Assembly (NCBI GenBank): GCA_964591245.1
Contig: CAZPZZ010000217.1
Coordinates: 1-5,554, forward strand
Direction of reading: 5' to 3'
From: CAZPZZ01 sp964591245
GTDB taxonomy: Bacteria > Acidobacteriota > Vicinamibacteria > Vicinamibacterales > UBA8438
DNA: 5,554 bases
Of the stretch, positions 1 through 5,188 are shown piece by piece; the stretch's first letter is position 1; every line of letters begins with the position of its first letter. The position numbers and the translations under genes are program-made. Under the pieces are notes generated by a model that was given only the letters and a program-made list of their open reading frames with translations, did not search any database and was not told the DNA's origin.

Positions 1-646
1 AGATACGGTGCCTCGGTCCAGGGCAGTCGAGACTACCGGTGTCATAGCCGCAATCGTCCGCATAGAGCGCGACCCGACCTCCTGGAGCGGGGTGAATACG
101 TCCAAGTAGCCGTTCGCGAGGCCAGGTATCGATCGCGTCCAGTGCGTCATTGACACAGGTGTGGCCTTGTAGCCGGGTACTGAGCGCGAATGTAGGATTC
201 GCAAACTGGATCTGATGACGTCGGTGTGCCTGGAGCGCCTCTGCTGGACTCCACCACTGGTAGTCGTGAATTTCAGTCCCGTCTATCTGTATTGGGCCTG
301 CCGCGTTGGTCGTAGCAAAGAACCAGGTCGCGAAACGGATCGGGCTTGAGGTCGGGGTCGTCCATTCACAGATGGGATGGAGGTCTTGAGGCGCTATTCG
401 GACTCCTGCTTCCTCTTGGGCTTCGCGGGCTGCGGCTTGACGGGCTGCACCCAACTCGTCGTTCCCTGCCCGCTGGTGATCGGATGCGTCGATTCGACCA
501 CCAGGAAATACCCAGTAACCGCCCATGAATCGAAGTTCAGGGTTTCGTTTGAGATATAGAATCTCCGGGCCGCGAGGTGTGTCTCGGAGGATGATCACTG
601 ACGCGGCAGGACGGGGTGTAACTGGGGTGGAGGACGTGTTAGTCAC
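1..646 (-). CDS. Nudix hydrolase, NUDT19-like, C-terminus cut by the window edge
   Basis: I translated this from the reverse strand: 215 codons are open from a GTG at 646-644 to the left edge, so the C-terminus is missing. Nudix enzymes hydrolyse nucleoside diphosphates linked to another group X in the cytoplasm. Residues 13-22 (PAASVIILRD) form the first strand of the fold. Residues 40-50 (FMGGYWVFPGG) lead into a Nudix box ending REAQEEAGV (74-82), which supplies the metal-binding glutamates. The spacing between GG and RE is about ten residues longer than the classical GX5EX7REUXEEXGU pattern. An insertion here, plus the later TTPTSSPIRFATWFF (96-110), QWWSPAEAL (130-138) and NPTFALSTRL (150-159), resembles the NUDT19/RP2p branch, some members of which cleave coenzyme A. 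The actual substrate is not readable. GTG 646 is chosen because no ATG, GTG or TTG start lies upstream in frame and the first strand needs it. No Shine-Dalgarno sequence is visible. The gene is divergent from the permease at 772. Family confidence is high; substrate is unknown. Confidence 0.9.
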   Translation of the reverse strand, partial: MTNTSSTPVTPRPAASVIILRDTPRGPEILYLKRNPELRFMGGYWVFPGGRIDASDHQRAGNDELGAARQAAAREAQEEAGVRIAPQDLHPICEWTTPTSSPIRFATWFFATTNAAGPIQIDGTEIHDYQWWSPAEALQAHRRHQIQFANPTFALSTRLQGHTCVNDALDAIDTWPRERLLGRIHPAPGGRVALYADDCGYDTGSLDCPGPRHRI

Positions 647-653
647 GCGTTGT

Positions 654-664
654 ACTGTAACAGT
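654..664. promoter_or_regulatory. 11-bp palindrome overlapping a possible extended -10 of the Nudix gene
   Basis: ACTGT-A-ACAGT is a perfect odd palindrome 8 bp upstream of the Nudix GTG. Read on the minus strand the same bases give TGTTACAGT, which resembles an extended -10 (TGnTAnnnT). It would place transcription start at or next to the GTG, so the mRNA could be leaderless, in keeping with the absence of a Shine-Dalgarno sequence. No good -35 was found. The rest of the 647-771 divergent spacer shows no clear promoter for the permease. The palindrome is seen directly; the promoter or operator role is inferred and weak. Confidence 0.25.
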
Positions 665-771
665 CGAGAGCGGGGAAATTGGCGGGACTGCCGTGTTCCG
701 TGTTCGAAGCGTCGGAGGCGTGCTGGTTTGAGAACGCGCCCGCCTTGTAAGTCAAGTCCAGGTTGATCCGC

Positions 772-1491
772 ATGTCTCTTGTCGACGCCGTGATCGTACT
801 GCTCTGGAGTGTGGCCGGTTTTACGTTACAGGGCGCCGTAGGGTTTGGAATGGGGCTTCTGAGTTCTCCGGTGTTCATGTTGATTGATCCCCGACTGGTG
901 CCGGGGCCCGTGCTGGCTTCCACGATGGTGTTTACCCTGGCGTTGACCGCGCGGGAGCGTCACGCGATCGACGTACGGGGGTTCCGTTGGGCGATGATTG
1001 GGCGTGTTGTCGGGACGGCACCGGCTGCCGCGTTGCTTGCGTTGCTTCCGGCTGACGAACTGAGGCTACTCTTTGGTGTCATTGTCCTCCTTGCGGTCGT
1101 CATCAGTCTATCCGGCGCATCCATCGAACCTGGGCCGGTGTCGCTGCTGGCCGGGGGGGCGCTATCTGGCATCATGGGTACAATCGCGGCAATCGGAGGA
1201 CCACCGTTGGCCTTGTTGTATCAGCGTGCCTCAGGGGCCAGAATCCGCGGCACCTTATCGAGTGTGTTCCTGGTCGGGACGATCGTTTCGCTTATCGCAC
1301 TCGGCGCTGTGGGGCGTTTCGGTCTCGAAGAACTGGGATTGACCCTGCTGTTACTTCCAGGGGGGGCGGTGGGATTCTTCCTGTCACGCCGCATTGCACG
1401 GCGACTCGATCGTGGCCACACCCGACGTGCCGTTCTGGCCGTCGCGGCGGTGGCTGGCGGGGGTGTGATTGTGCGCTCGTTGATGGGGTAG
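772..1491 (+). CDS. TauE/SafE (TSUP) family membrane permease
   Basis: This is a 239-residue, very hydrophobic protein with about seven or eight membrane segments. The N-terminal half carries AGFTLQGAVGFGMGLLSSPV (about residues 15-34), the glycine-rich first-repeat signature. The second half carries GGALSGIMGTIAAIGGPPLALLYQ (about 128-151), the matching second-repeat signature of the TauE/SafE (DUF81, TSUP) family. Members export or import sulfite, sulfonates, sulfoacetate or other organic anions across the inner membrane. The substrate here cannot be assigned, and no sulfur-metabolism gene is adjacent. The length is normal or slightly short for the family. The start is ATG 772, preceded at 9 bp by AGG (760-762, in CCAGGTTGAT). 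A TTG at 763 is an in-frame alternative adding three residues. The protein ends in a basic stretch (SRRIARRLDRGHTRR) before a last hydrophobic segment. The neighbouring Nudix gene is divergent and shows no functional link. The family call is confident and the transported compound is unknown. Confidence 0.87.
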   Translation: MSLVDAVIVLLWSVAGFTLQGAVGFGMGLLSSPVFMLIDPRLVPGPVLASTMVFTLALTARERHAIDVRGFRWAMIGRVVGTAPAAALLALLPADELRLLFGVIVLLAVVISLSGASIEPGPVSLLAGGALSGIMGTIAAIGGPPLALLYQRASGARIRGTLSSVFLVGTIVSLIALGAVGRFGLEELGLTLLLLPGGAVGFFLSRRIARRLDRGHTRRAVLAVAAVAGGGVIVRSLMG

Positions 1492-1534
1492 TACAGGTTG
1501 AAGGGTGACGTACTTGACCGGTGAGACGGAACAG

Positions 1535-1548
1535 CACGAAAGTTCGTG
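1535..1548. promoter_or_regulatory. 14-bp inverted repeat, possible operator
   Basis: CACGAA-AG-TTCGTG is a perfect 6-bp inverted repeat with a 2-bp centre. It lies in the gap between the permease and the secreted peptidase-like gene, immediately upstream of an AT-rich stretch (TGTAATCTATAC, 1547-1558) that could hold a -10 box. A TTGACC at 1514-1519 is too far away to pair well with it as a -35. The repeat is too short and lacks the T-run needed for a terminator of the permease. A protein-binding site is a plausible but unproven reading. Confidence 0.25.
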
Positions 1549-1695
1549 TAATCTATACGCTGCAAAATGGTCGTGCAGTGACGTTCTCGATTGTCTGTGA
1601 TGAGCCCCTCTGGGCGGAGAGTGCCCACAGCAACATGACCATGGTTGACCGTGGCTGAGGCCGTAGGTAGGCTCGATATTATTGTGTTCGACGGA

Positions 1696-2439
1696 ATGTC
1701 AGGTTGGCGTTTGGTTGCGCGGTTTGCCTGCGTGTGCGGGGTTGTGGCTATTGCCGCGGGAGGAGATGCCCAAAGTCTCCGCGGGAGTGCGTCCTCACTT
1801 GATCGTCAGGTGTTGCAGGCGAGGCAACATGACTTCACGTACCTGTCTAATCCGCGTCAACTTCGGCGTTTCGTGGATGCCGGGTTGTTGACGCGCTTAC
1901 CGGGTAACCGTGACTACGCGCTCAGTAATGTGTCCTTTCCGTTCGCTCGCCCCGCGGTTCGTCTGTTTGTGGAGCGCCTGTCTGAGCAGTATCGTCGAGC
2001 GTGTGGCGCTCAACTCGTCGTGACGAGTTTGACACGACCGCGGTCTCATCAGCCACGAAACGCTTCGAATCGGTCTGTCCATCCCACCGGGATGGCACTT
2101 GATCTGAGACGCCCGAGTGGACGATGTCGTCAGTGGCTGGAGGCAACTTTACTATCACTCGAGGCGCGTGGGGTGCTTGAGGCAACCGCAGAGCGTCGAC
2201 CACCGCATTATCACGTCGCTCTATTTCCTGATCCGTACGTTGAGTATGTCAACCGGATGACCCAGACGGCGGAGACCGCACCTTCAACTCCTCGAATCCA
2301 TATTGTCGAGGCGGGCGACACGTTGTGGGGGATCGCACGGCGGCATGGGGCGTCCCCACGTATACTCCGTCAGACGAATGGATTGACGTCTTCTCGCATT
2401 TATCCCGGTCAAAAGTTACGAATCTTGACGAGTCCTTAG
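1696..2439 (+). CDS. Secreted DUF5715 (M15/LAS-peptidase-like) protein with C-terminal LysM domain
   Basis: With the ATG at 1696 this is a 247-residue exported protein. Residues 1-25 (MSGWRLVARFACVCGVVAIA then AGGDA) form a signal peptide, with cleavage likely after GDA. The central domain shows TSLTR (111-115), SVHPTGMALDL (127-137) and PPHYHVALF (169-177). The H-x6-D and H-x-H arrangement matches the zinc ligands of M15/LAS-type peptidoglycan peptidases (candidate ligands His129, Asp136, His173). A DUF5715-type match is what I recognise in SVHPTGMALDL with GVLEAT(A)ERRPPHYHVA. A linker (about 190-200) is followed by a complete LysM module (about 202-244, VEAGDTLWGIA to YPGQKLRIL), which binds GlcNAc-containing glycans. 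Together these suggest a periplasmic or surface enzyme acting on cell-wall peptides; activity is inferred. The mature chain has only two cysteines (103 and 144). The start is uncertain: TTG 1645, GTG 1651 and GTG 1684 are in frame, and TAGGTAGG (1664-1671) is 12 bp before GTG 1684. ATG 1696 gives the cleanest signal peptide. Confidence 0.85.
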   Translation: MSGWRLVARFACVCGVVAIAAGGDAQSLRGSASSLDRQVLQARQHDFTYLSNPRQLRRFVDAGLLTRLPGNRDYALSNVSFPFARPAVRLFVERLSEQYRRACGAQLVVTSLTRPRSHQPRNASNRSVHPTGMALDLRRPSGRCRQWLEATLLSLEARGVLEATAERRPPHYHVALFPDPYVEYVNRMTQTAETAPSTPRIHIVEAGDTLWGIARRHGASPRILRQTNGLTSSRIYPGQKLRILTSP

Positions 2440-2575
2440 CGACACGCCAGTAGCGTAGGTTGGTGTCTAAATTGCCCAGGGCCCGGTGACTCGGCAGTTT
2501 GTGATTTGGCCGATCATAGATGGACGTGTGTGTCTGGACATCTGGATCGGAGCGTCGTAAGGTTGCGGGGTAGGA

Positions 2576-2625
2576 CCGAGTGTTGCACGGCGGCTCAGCC
2601 CAAGAATTGTTCGCCGTGCGCTCGG
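2576..2625 (+). promoter_or_regulatory. Long inverted repeat, candidate mRNA leader hairpin
   Basis: The inner arms GCACGGCG (2585-2592) and CGCCGTGC (2612-2619) are perfectly complementary over 8 bp around a 19-nt loop. Outer arms CCGAG (2576-2580) and CTCGG (2621-2625) extend the stem across a 4-nt/1-nt asymmetric internal loop. No T-run follows, so it is not an intrinsic terminator. The 3' outer arm overlaps the first two bases of a GGGAG (2624-2628), so folding could partly hide that ribosome-binding site. Complementarity is directly visible; a regulatory role is inferred. Confidence 0.4.
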
Positions 2626-2639
2626 GAGATTCGATGTGA

Positions 2640-2699
2640 ATGGCTGCTGCATCTCCGCGCGATTGGCTCGGAGCATTGCACGTTTCTTTGGAGCGATGA
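2640..2699 (+). CDS. Possible 19-residue leader peptide ORF abutting the next gene
   Basis: The reading frame ATG 2640 to TGA 2697-2699 encodes MAAASPRDWLGALHVSLER. Its stop codon is immediately followed by the ATG of the exported protein at 2700, an arrangement that would allow translational coupling. GGGAG at 2624-2628 lies 11 bp upstream, rather far. It is better spaced (5 bp) for an ATG at 2634 that is followed at once by TGA, a start-stop codon pair. The peptide has no recognisable domain and no amino-acid run typical of attenuation leaders. A chance ORF of this size is common, so it is only a candidate. Confidence 0.2.
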   Translation: MAAASPRDWLGALHVSLER

Positions 2700-3539
2700 A
2701 TGAAGGTATCGGTTGGTGTCATGGCGCTCGTCGTGGGGCTGAGTGCGGTCTGCCGGCCGGCGACGGCCCAGGATCTGCCGCGTCTGTCTGACGGACGGCC
2801 CGACATGAATGGCATCTGGCAAGTGCTGAATGAGGCGAATTACGATCTGGAACCTCACATGGCGCAGCACTCGATGCAGATGCGAGAGGGGCCGGTCAAT
2901 CCTGTGCCGGCCATCCCAACGCTGCGCCTCGGAGCGGTTGGTGCGGTGCCAGGAAGTTTGGGAGTGATCGTGGGTGGCGGCAAGATTCCGTATACACCTG
3001 AAGCGCGCGCCTTGAAGGATGAGAACCGGGCAGACTGGATTGACCGGGATCCCGAGGTGAAGTGCTATATGCCAGGCGTACCGCGCGCAACCTATATCCC
3101 AATGCCTTTTCAGATCATCCAGAGCGCGCGGGATGTCTTTATTGCGTATCAGTTTGCGGGTGCTGTGCGCGATATCTACATGGATGACCCGGGCGCGTCG
3201 CAAGTTGATTCTTGGATGGGGTGGTCCGTGGGGAGCTGGGATGGCGATACGTTGGTGGTCGACGTGACCGGACTCGGCGATCAGACATGGCTTGACCGGG
3301 CCGGAAGCCACCACAGCAATCAGCTCCACGTCGTGGAGCGATACACGATGGTGGGGCCGAATCACATCGAGTATGAGGCGACGATTGAAGATCCAGTGGT
3401 TCTGACTGAGCCATTTACTATCAAGATGCCTTTGTATCGACGCGTGGAAGAGAATGCGCGTTTGATGGACTTCCGGTGTGTGGAGTTCGTGGAAGAGTTA
3501 ATGTTCGGCGAATGGCGCCGGCAGCCGCTGCCGCGGTAG
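2700..3539 (+). CDS. Exported protein of unknown function, 'GRPDMNGIW' family
   Basis: This is a 279-residue protein with a signal peptide (residues 1-23, cleavage likely ATA|Q). I recognise the family from environmental, especially acidobacterial, genomes, but know no characterised member. Landmarks are DGRPDMNGIW (31-40), KCYMPGVPRA (121-130), PFQIIQSARDVFIAYQ (136-151), GWSVGSWDGDTLVVDVTGL (174-192), LHVVERY (209-215) and IEDPVV (229-234). The GDTLVV block and following strands read as a beta-rich domain. Apart from Cys18 in the signal peptide there are only two cysteines, Cys122 and Cys260, which suggests one disulfide after export. No catalytic triad or cofactor motif is evident. The start ATG 2700 is supported by GGAG (2690-2693) six bases upstream and by the signal peptide; an earlier ATG at 2696 meets a stop after one codon. 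It is the first gene of a three-gene same-strand group, 40 bp from the next. It is a full-length homologue of that gene but lacks about 90 residues of its N-terminal insertion. A lipoprotein reading of SAVC was considered, but the lipobox is poor. Confidence 0.85.
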   Translation: MKVSVGVMALVVGLSAVCRPATAQDLPRLSDGRPDMNGIWQVLNEANYDLEPHMAQHSMQMREGPVNPVPAIPTLRLGAVGAVPGSLGVIVGGGKIPYTPEARALKDENRADWIDRDPEVKCYMPGVPRATYIPMPFQIIQSARDVFIAYQFAGAVRDIYMDDPGASQVDSWMGWSVGSWDGDTLVVDVTGLGDQTWLDRAGSHHSNQLHVVERYTMVGPNHIEYEATIEDPVVLTEPFTIKMPLYRRVEENARLMDFRCVEFVEELMFGEWRRQPLPR

Positions 3540-3542
3540 CCA

Positions 3543-3555
3543 GGTGCCAGGCACC
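3543..3555. repeat. Short palindrome GGTGCC-A-GGCACC between two cassette genes
   Basis: This is a perfect 6-bp inverted repeat with a one-base centre, located 4 bp after the stop of the first cassette gene. A one-base loop cannot form a normal hairpin, so in RNA the inner pairs would open; as DNA it is a near-perfect operator-like site. I recall very similar GTGCCAGGCAC-type palindromes being dispersed between genes in some bacterial genomes, so a member of an interspersed small-repeat family is possible. Only one copy is seen in this window. Confidence 0.4.
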
Positions 3556-3565
3556 GAGTTCGCGC

Positions 3566-3574
3566 AAGGGAGAG
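3566..3574 (+). promoter_or_regulatory. Ribosome binding site that fixes the start at 3580
   Basis: AAGGGAGAG lies 5 bp before ATG 3580 and is the strongest Shine-Dalgarno sequence in the window. It argues against the in-frame ATG at 3544, which would add twelve hydrophilic residues in front of an otherwise perfect signal peptide. Confidence 0.75.
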
Positions 3575-3579
3575 TAGAG

Positions 3580-4686
3580 ATGCGTAATCAAATCGCCATC
3601 GCGTGCGCCGTGATCGGGGTTCTTGCGCTCGTATGCGCGTCAGGAGCCGCGGCCCAAGGACCGGACATTCCTCGGACGCCAAGTGGTCGCCCGGATCTGT
3701 CGGGTACCTACGATGTGTCAACGCTTACTCCGATGCAACGGCCTGAAGAGTTCGGGACCAAGATGTCGTTGACGGATGAAGAGGCGGCTGAAATTGCTGC
3801 CGGAGAGGCGCAACGGATGGCGGAGCGTAACGCGCCGAGTGATCCGAACCGAGGGGCCCCACCCGAAGGTGGGGATGGGTCTCGGGGAGCGGCAGGCAAC
3901 GTGGGTGGCTACAACTCGTTTTGGATTGATCGGGGGACTGGCGCCTATAGGGTCGGCGGCGAATGGCGGACTTCGATTCTTGTCGATCCTCCAGACGGCC
4001 GGTTTCCTCCGCTCACCGAAGCGCGGCAGGAAGCGCTTCGTGTGGCAAGAGATGAGGGGCCACTGCGGCGAGCGCAGAATGATGGGACAGCCTATTGGTT
4101 GGAGGCTGGACTCGATCAGGCAGGCCCCTATGACGACATGGAACAGCGTCCCTATGCCGAGCGCTGCATCTTGAGCTTCGGTTCAACATCCGGGCCGCCG
4201 ATGCTTCCGGCGCTGTACAACAACCACAAGCGAATCGTGCAGACGGATGACACCATCATGATTCTCATCGAGATGGTTCATGATGCCCGCATCATTCGGA
4301 TGAACGCGGAGCATGATCCTCCAGAGATCAAGAAATGGCTTGGTGACTCGATTGGATGGTGGGAGGACGATACGTTGGTCGTGGAAACCACCAATTTTGT
4401 TGATCGTCCGGCGTTCCGGCAGGGCACGGGTGAGATGACGGTGACCGAACGTTTTCAGATGGAAGACGCGGATACACTGATCTACACCTTCACCGTCGAC
4501 GATCCCACGGTGTGGGAAACGCCTTTTACGGGAGAGTACTCGTGGCCGCGAAGCCAGAATAAGGTGTTTGAGTATGCGTGCCACGAGGCAAACTATGCGC
4601 TTGAGGGAATCATGAAAGGGGCTCGGTTGCTCGAGGCGGAGTTCCGCGGCGAGGAACCTGAAGGTGTTGTAAATCCGACGAGGTAG
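3580..4686 (+). CDS. Exported protein of unknown function, larger 'GRPDLSG' family member
   Basis: This 368-residue protein begins with a signal peptide (1-25, cleavage likely AAA|Q). The family is familiar from environmental genomes but has no function I know. Landmarks are SGRPDLSGTYDV (35-46), an acidic, probably helical LTDEEAAEIAAGEAQRMAER (64-83), a glycine/proline-rich stretch with GNVGGYNSFWIDRG (106-119), RTSILVDPPDGRFPPL (130-145), ERCILSFGSTSGPPMLP (194-210), GDSIGWWEDDTLVVETTNF (255-273), TVTERF (287-292), FTVDDP (304-309) and FEYACHEANYALEGIMKGAR (330-349). The last block is a strong family signature near the C-terminus. The two mature cysteines, Cys196 and Cys334, line up with the two of the preceding gene. 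The C-terminal core aligns with it through the W(D/E)xDTLVV block and (I/V)(E/D)DPxVxxxPFT. The start at 3580 is set by AAGGGAGAG. The gaps of 40 bp upstream and 55 bp downstream fit one operon. A periplasmic or outer-membrane-associated binding role is possible, but no catalytic motif is visible. Confidence 0.86.
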   Translation: MRNQIAIACAVIGVLALVCASGAAAQGPDIPRTPSGRPDLSGTYDVSTLTPMQRPEEFGTKMSLTDEEAAEIAAGEAQRMAERNAPSDPNRGAPPEGGDGSRGAAGNVGGYNSFWIDRGTGAYRVGGEWRTSILVDPPDGRFPPLTEARQEALRVARDEGPLRRAQNDGTAYWLEAGLDQAGPYDDMEQRPYAERCILSFGSTSGPPMLPALYNNHKRIVQTDDTIMILIEMVHDARIIRMNAEHDPPEIKKWLGDSIGWWEDDTLVVETTNFVDRPAFRQGTGEMTVTERFQMEDADTLIYTFTVDDPTVWETPFTGEYSWPRSQNKVFEYACHEANYALEGIMKGARLLEAEFRGEEPEGVVNPTR

Positions 4687-4727
4687 GTGACGGATTTGGA
4701 GTGATGGCCGGTATGCACTGGCACGTC

Positions 4728-4732
4728 AGGAG
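4728..4732 (+). promoter_or_regulatory. Ribosome binding site for the DUF6152 gene
   Basis: AGGAG is 9 bp before ATG 4742 but only 3 bp before an in-frame GTG at 4736. The spacing therefore favours the ATG. Confidence 0.6.
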
Positions 4733-4741
4733 ATAGTGAGG

Positions 4742-5188
4742 ATGCGTAAGACGACAATGTGGAGTTTCGTGGTGGGGGCAATCGCGGCAGCCGGTCTCGT
4801 CTGGCTGGCAAGTGTGCCTGTAGTGGCGCATCATGCTTTCGGTGCGGAGTTCGATCCTAATCGGCCCGTGGTACTCCGTGGACCCGTCGTCAGGGTCGAG
4901 TGGGTGAATCCACACACATGGATCCATGTGGAGGTTGCCGGCGAGGATGGCGATGCCCAAGTCTGGATGGTCGAAGGTGGTACCCCCAATACCCTGCTTC
5001 GGCGTGGCCTGACGAGGGACACGATCCCGATTGGTGCGGTCGTTGTGGTCGATGGATATCAAAGCAAGGACCGCAGCGCACGGGCGAACGGACGCGACGT
5101 CACTTTTGAAGACGGCCGCAAGTTCTTCATGGGGTCTTCCGGTACCGGTGCGCCGCTTGACGGGCGCGATCCGACCGAGCCTGAGTAG
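4742..5188 (+). CDS. Small exported DUF6152 family protein
   Basis: This is a 148-residue protein of a recognised but uncharacterised family. An N-terminal signal peptide (1-29, hydrophobic 9-28) probably ends SVPVVA, so the mature chain would begin HHAFGAEFD (30-38). Conserved-looking blocks follow: VVLRGPVVRVEWVNPHTWI (43-61), then alternating hydrophobic strands, IPIGAVVVVDGYQSKD and a terminal DVTFEDGRKFFMG. The repeated short strands with GxVxxVxWxNPH and a later Gxx(V)xVxG look like a small OB-fold-like beta barrel; that is inference. His30, His31, His58 and His62 could bind a metal. The mature chain has no cysteine. It is the last of the three exported-protein genes and is followed by an intrinsic terminator 120 bp downstream. 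Co-occurrence of this family with the two larger 'GRPD(L/M)xG' proteins suggests they act together outside the cytoplasm, but the process is unknown. The start is ATG 4742, with GTG 4736 as an alternative. Confidence 0.86.
   Translation: MRKTTMWSFVVGAIAAAGLVWLASVPVVAHHAFGAEFDPNRPVVLRGPVVRVEWVNPHTWIHVEVAGEDGDAQVWMVEGGTPNTLLRRGLTRDTIPIGAVVVVDGYQSKDRSARANGRDVTFEDGRKFFMGSSGTGAPLDGRDPTEPE

Larger units (their letters stand above)
2440..2699. other. 260-bp leader/intergenic region before the secreted three-gene cassette
   Basis: No convincing conserved gene is seen here on either strand. A GACAC/GTGTC pair just after the LysM gene (2441-2445 with 2463-2467) has only five base pairs and no T-run, so no terminator for the upstream gene is called. 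The second half holds a long inverted repeat, a Shine-Dalgarno-like GGGAG and a short ORF that ends exactly at the start of the next gene, each listed separately. No promoter with both good -35 and -10 boxes was found. The cassette promoter most likely lies in this stretch, but that is inference. Confidence 0.5.

Noticed and set aside
346..731. Plus-strand short open frames at the left end
   Set aside because: They lie opposite the Nudix gene, whose minus-strand reading carries a complete Nudix box; the plus-strand products have no recognisable features.
1514..1559. TTGACC and TATACG as a promoter for the peptidase-like gene
   Set aside because: The boxes are more than 30 bp apart, too far for a sigma-70 promoter, and no better -35 sits at 16-18 bp.
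1221..1628. Minus-strand open frames opposite the end of the permease and the following gap
   Set aside because: The translations are Arg/Ser/Pro-rich, typical of antisense to a hydrophobic protein, with no motif.
2441..2467. Possible terminator after the LysM gene (GACAC/GTGTC)
   Set aside because: The stem has only five pairs, a 17-nt loop and no T-run.
2738..2756. Lipoprotein signal (LSAVC) in the first exported protein
   Set aside because: The residue before the cysteine is Val rather than Gly/Ala/Ser, and a standard cleavage site ATA|Q follows a few residues later.
2595..3365. Long minus-strand open frame opposite the first exported protein
   Set aside because: Its translation is rich in His and Arg, has no recognisable domain or signal, and it lies opposite a gene with a good ribosome site, signal peptide and family motifs.
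4183..4584. Minus-strand open frame opposite the larger exported protein
   Set aside because: It lies wholly within a well-supported gene and shows no independent start signal or domain.
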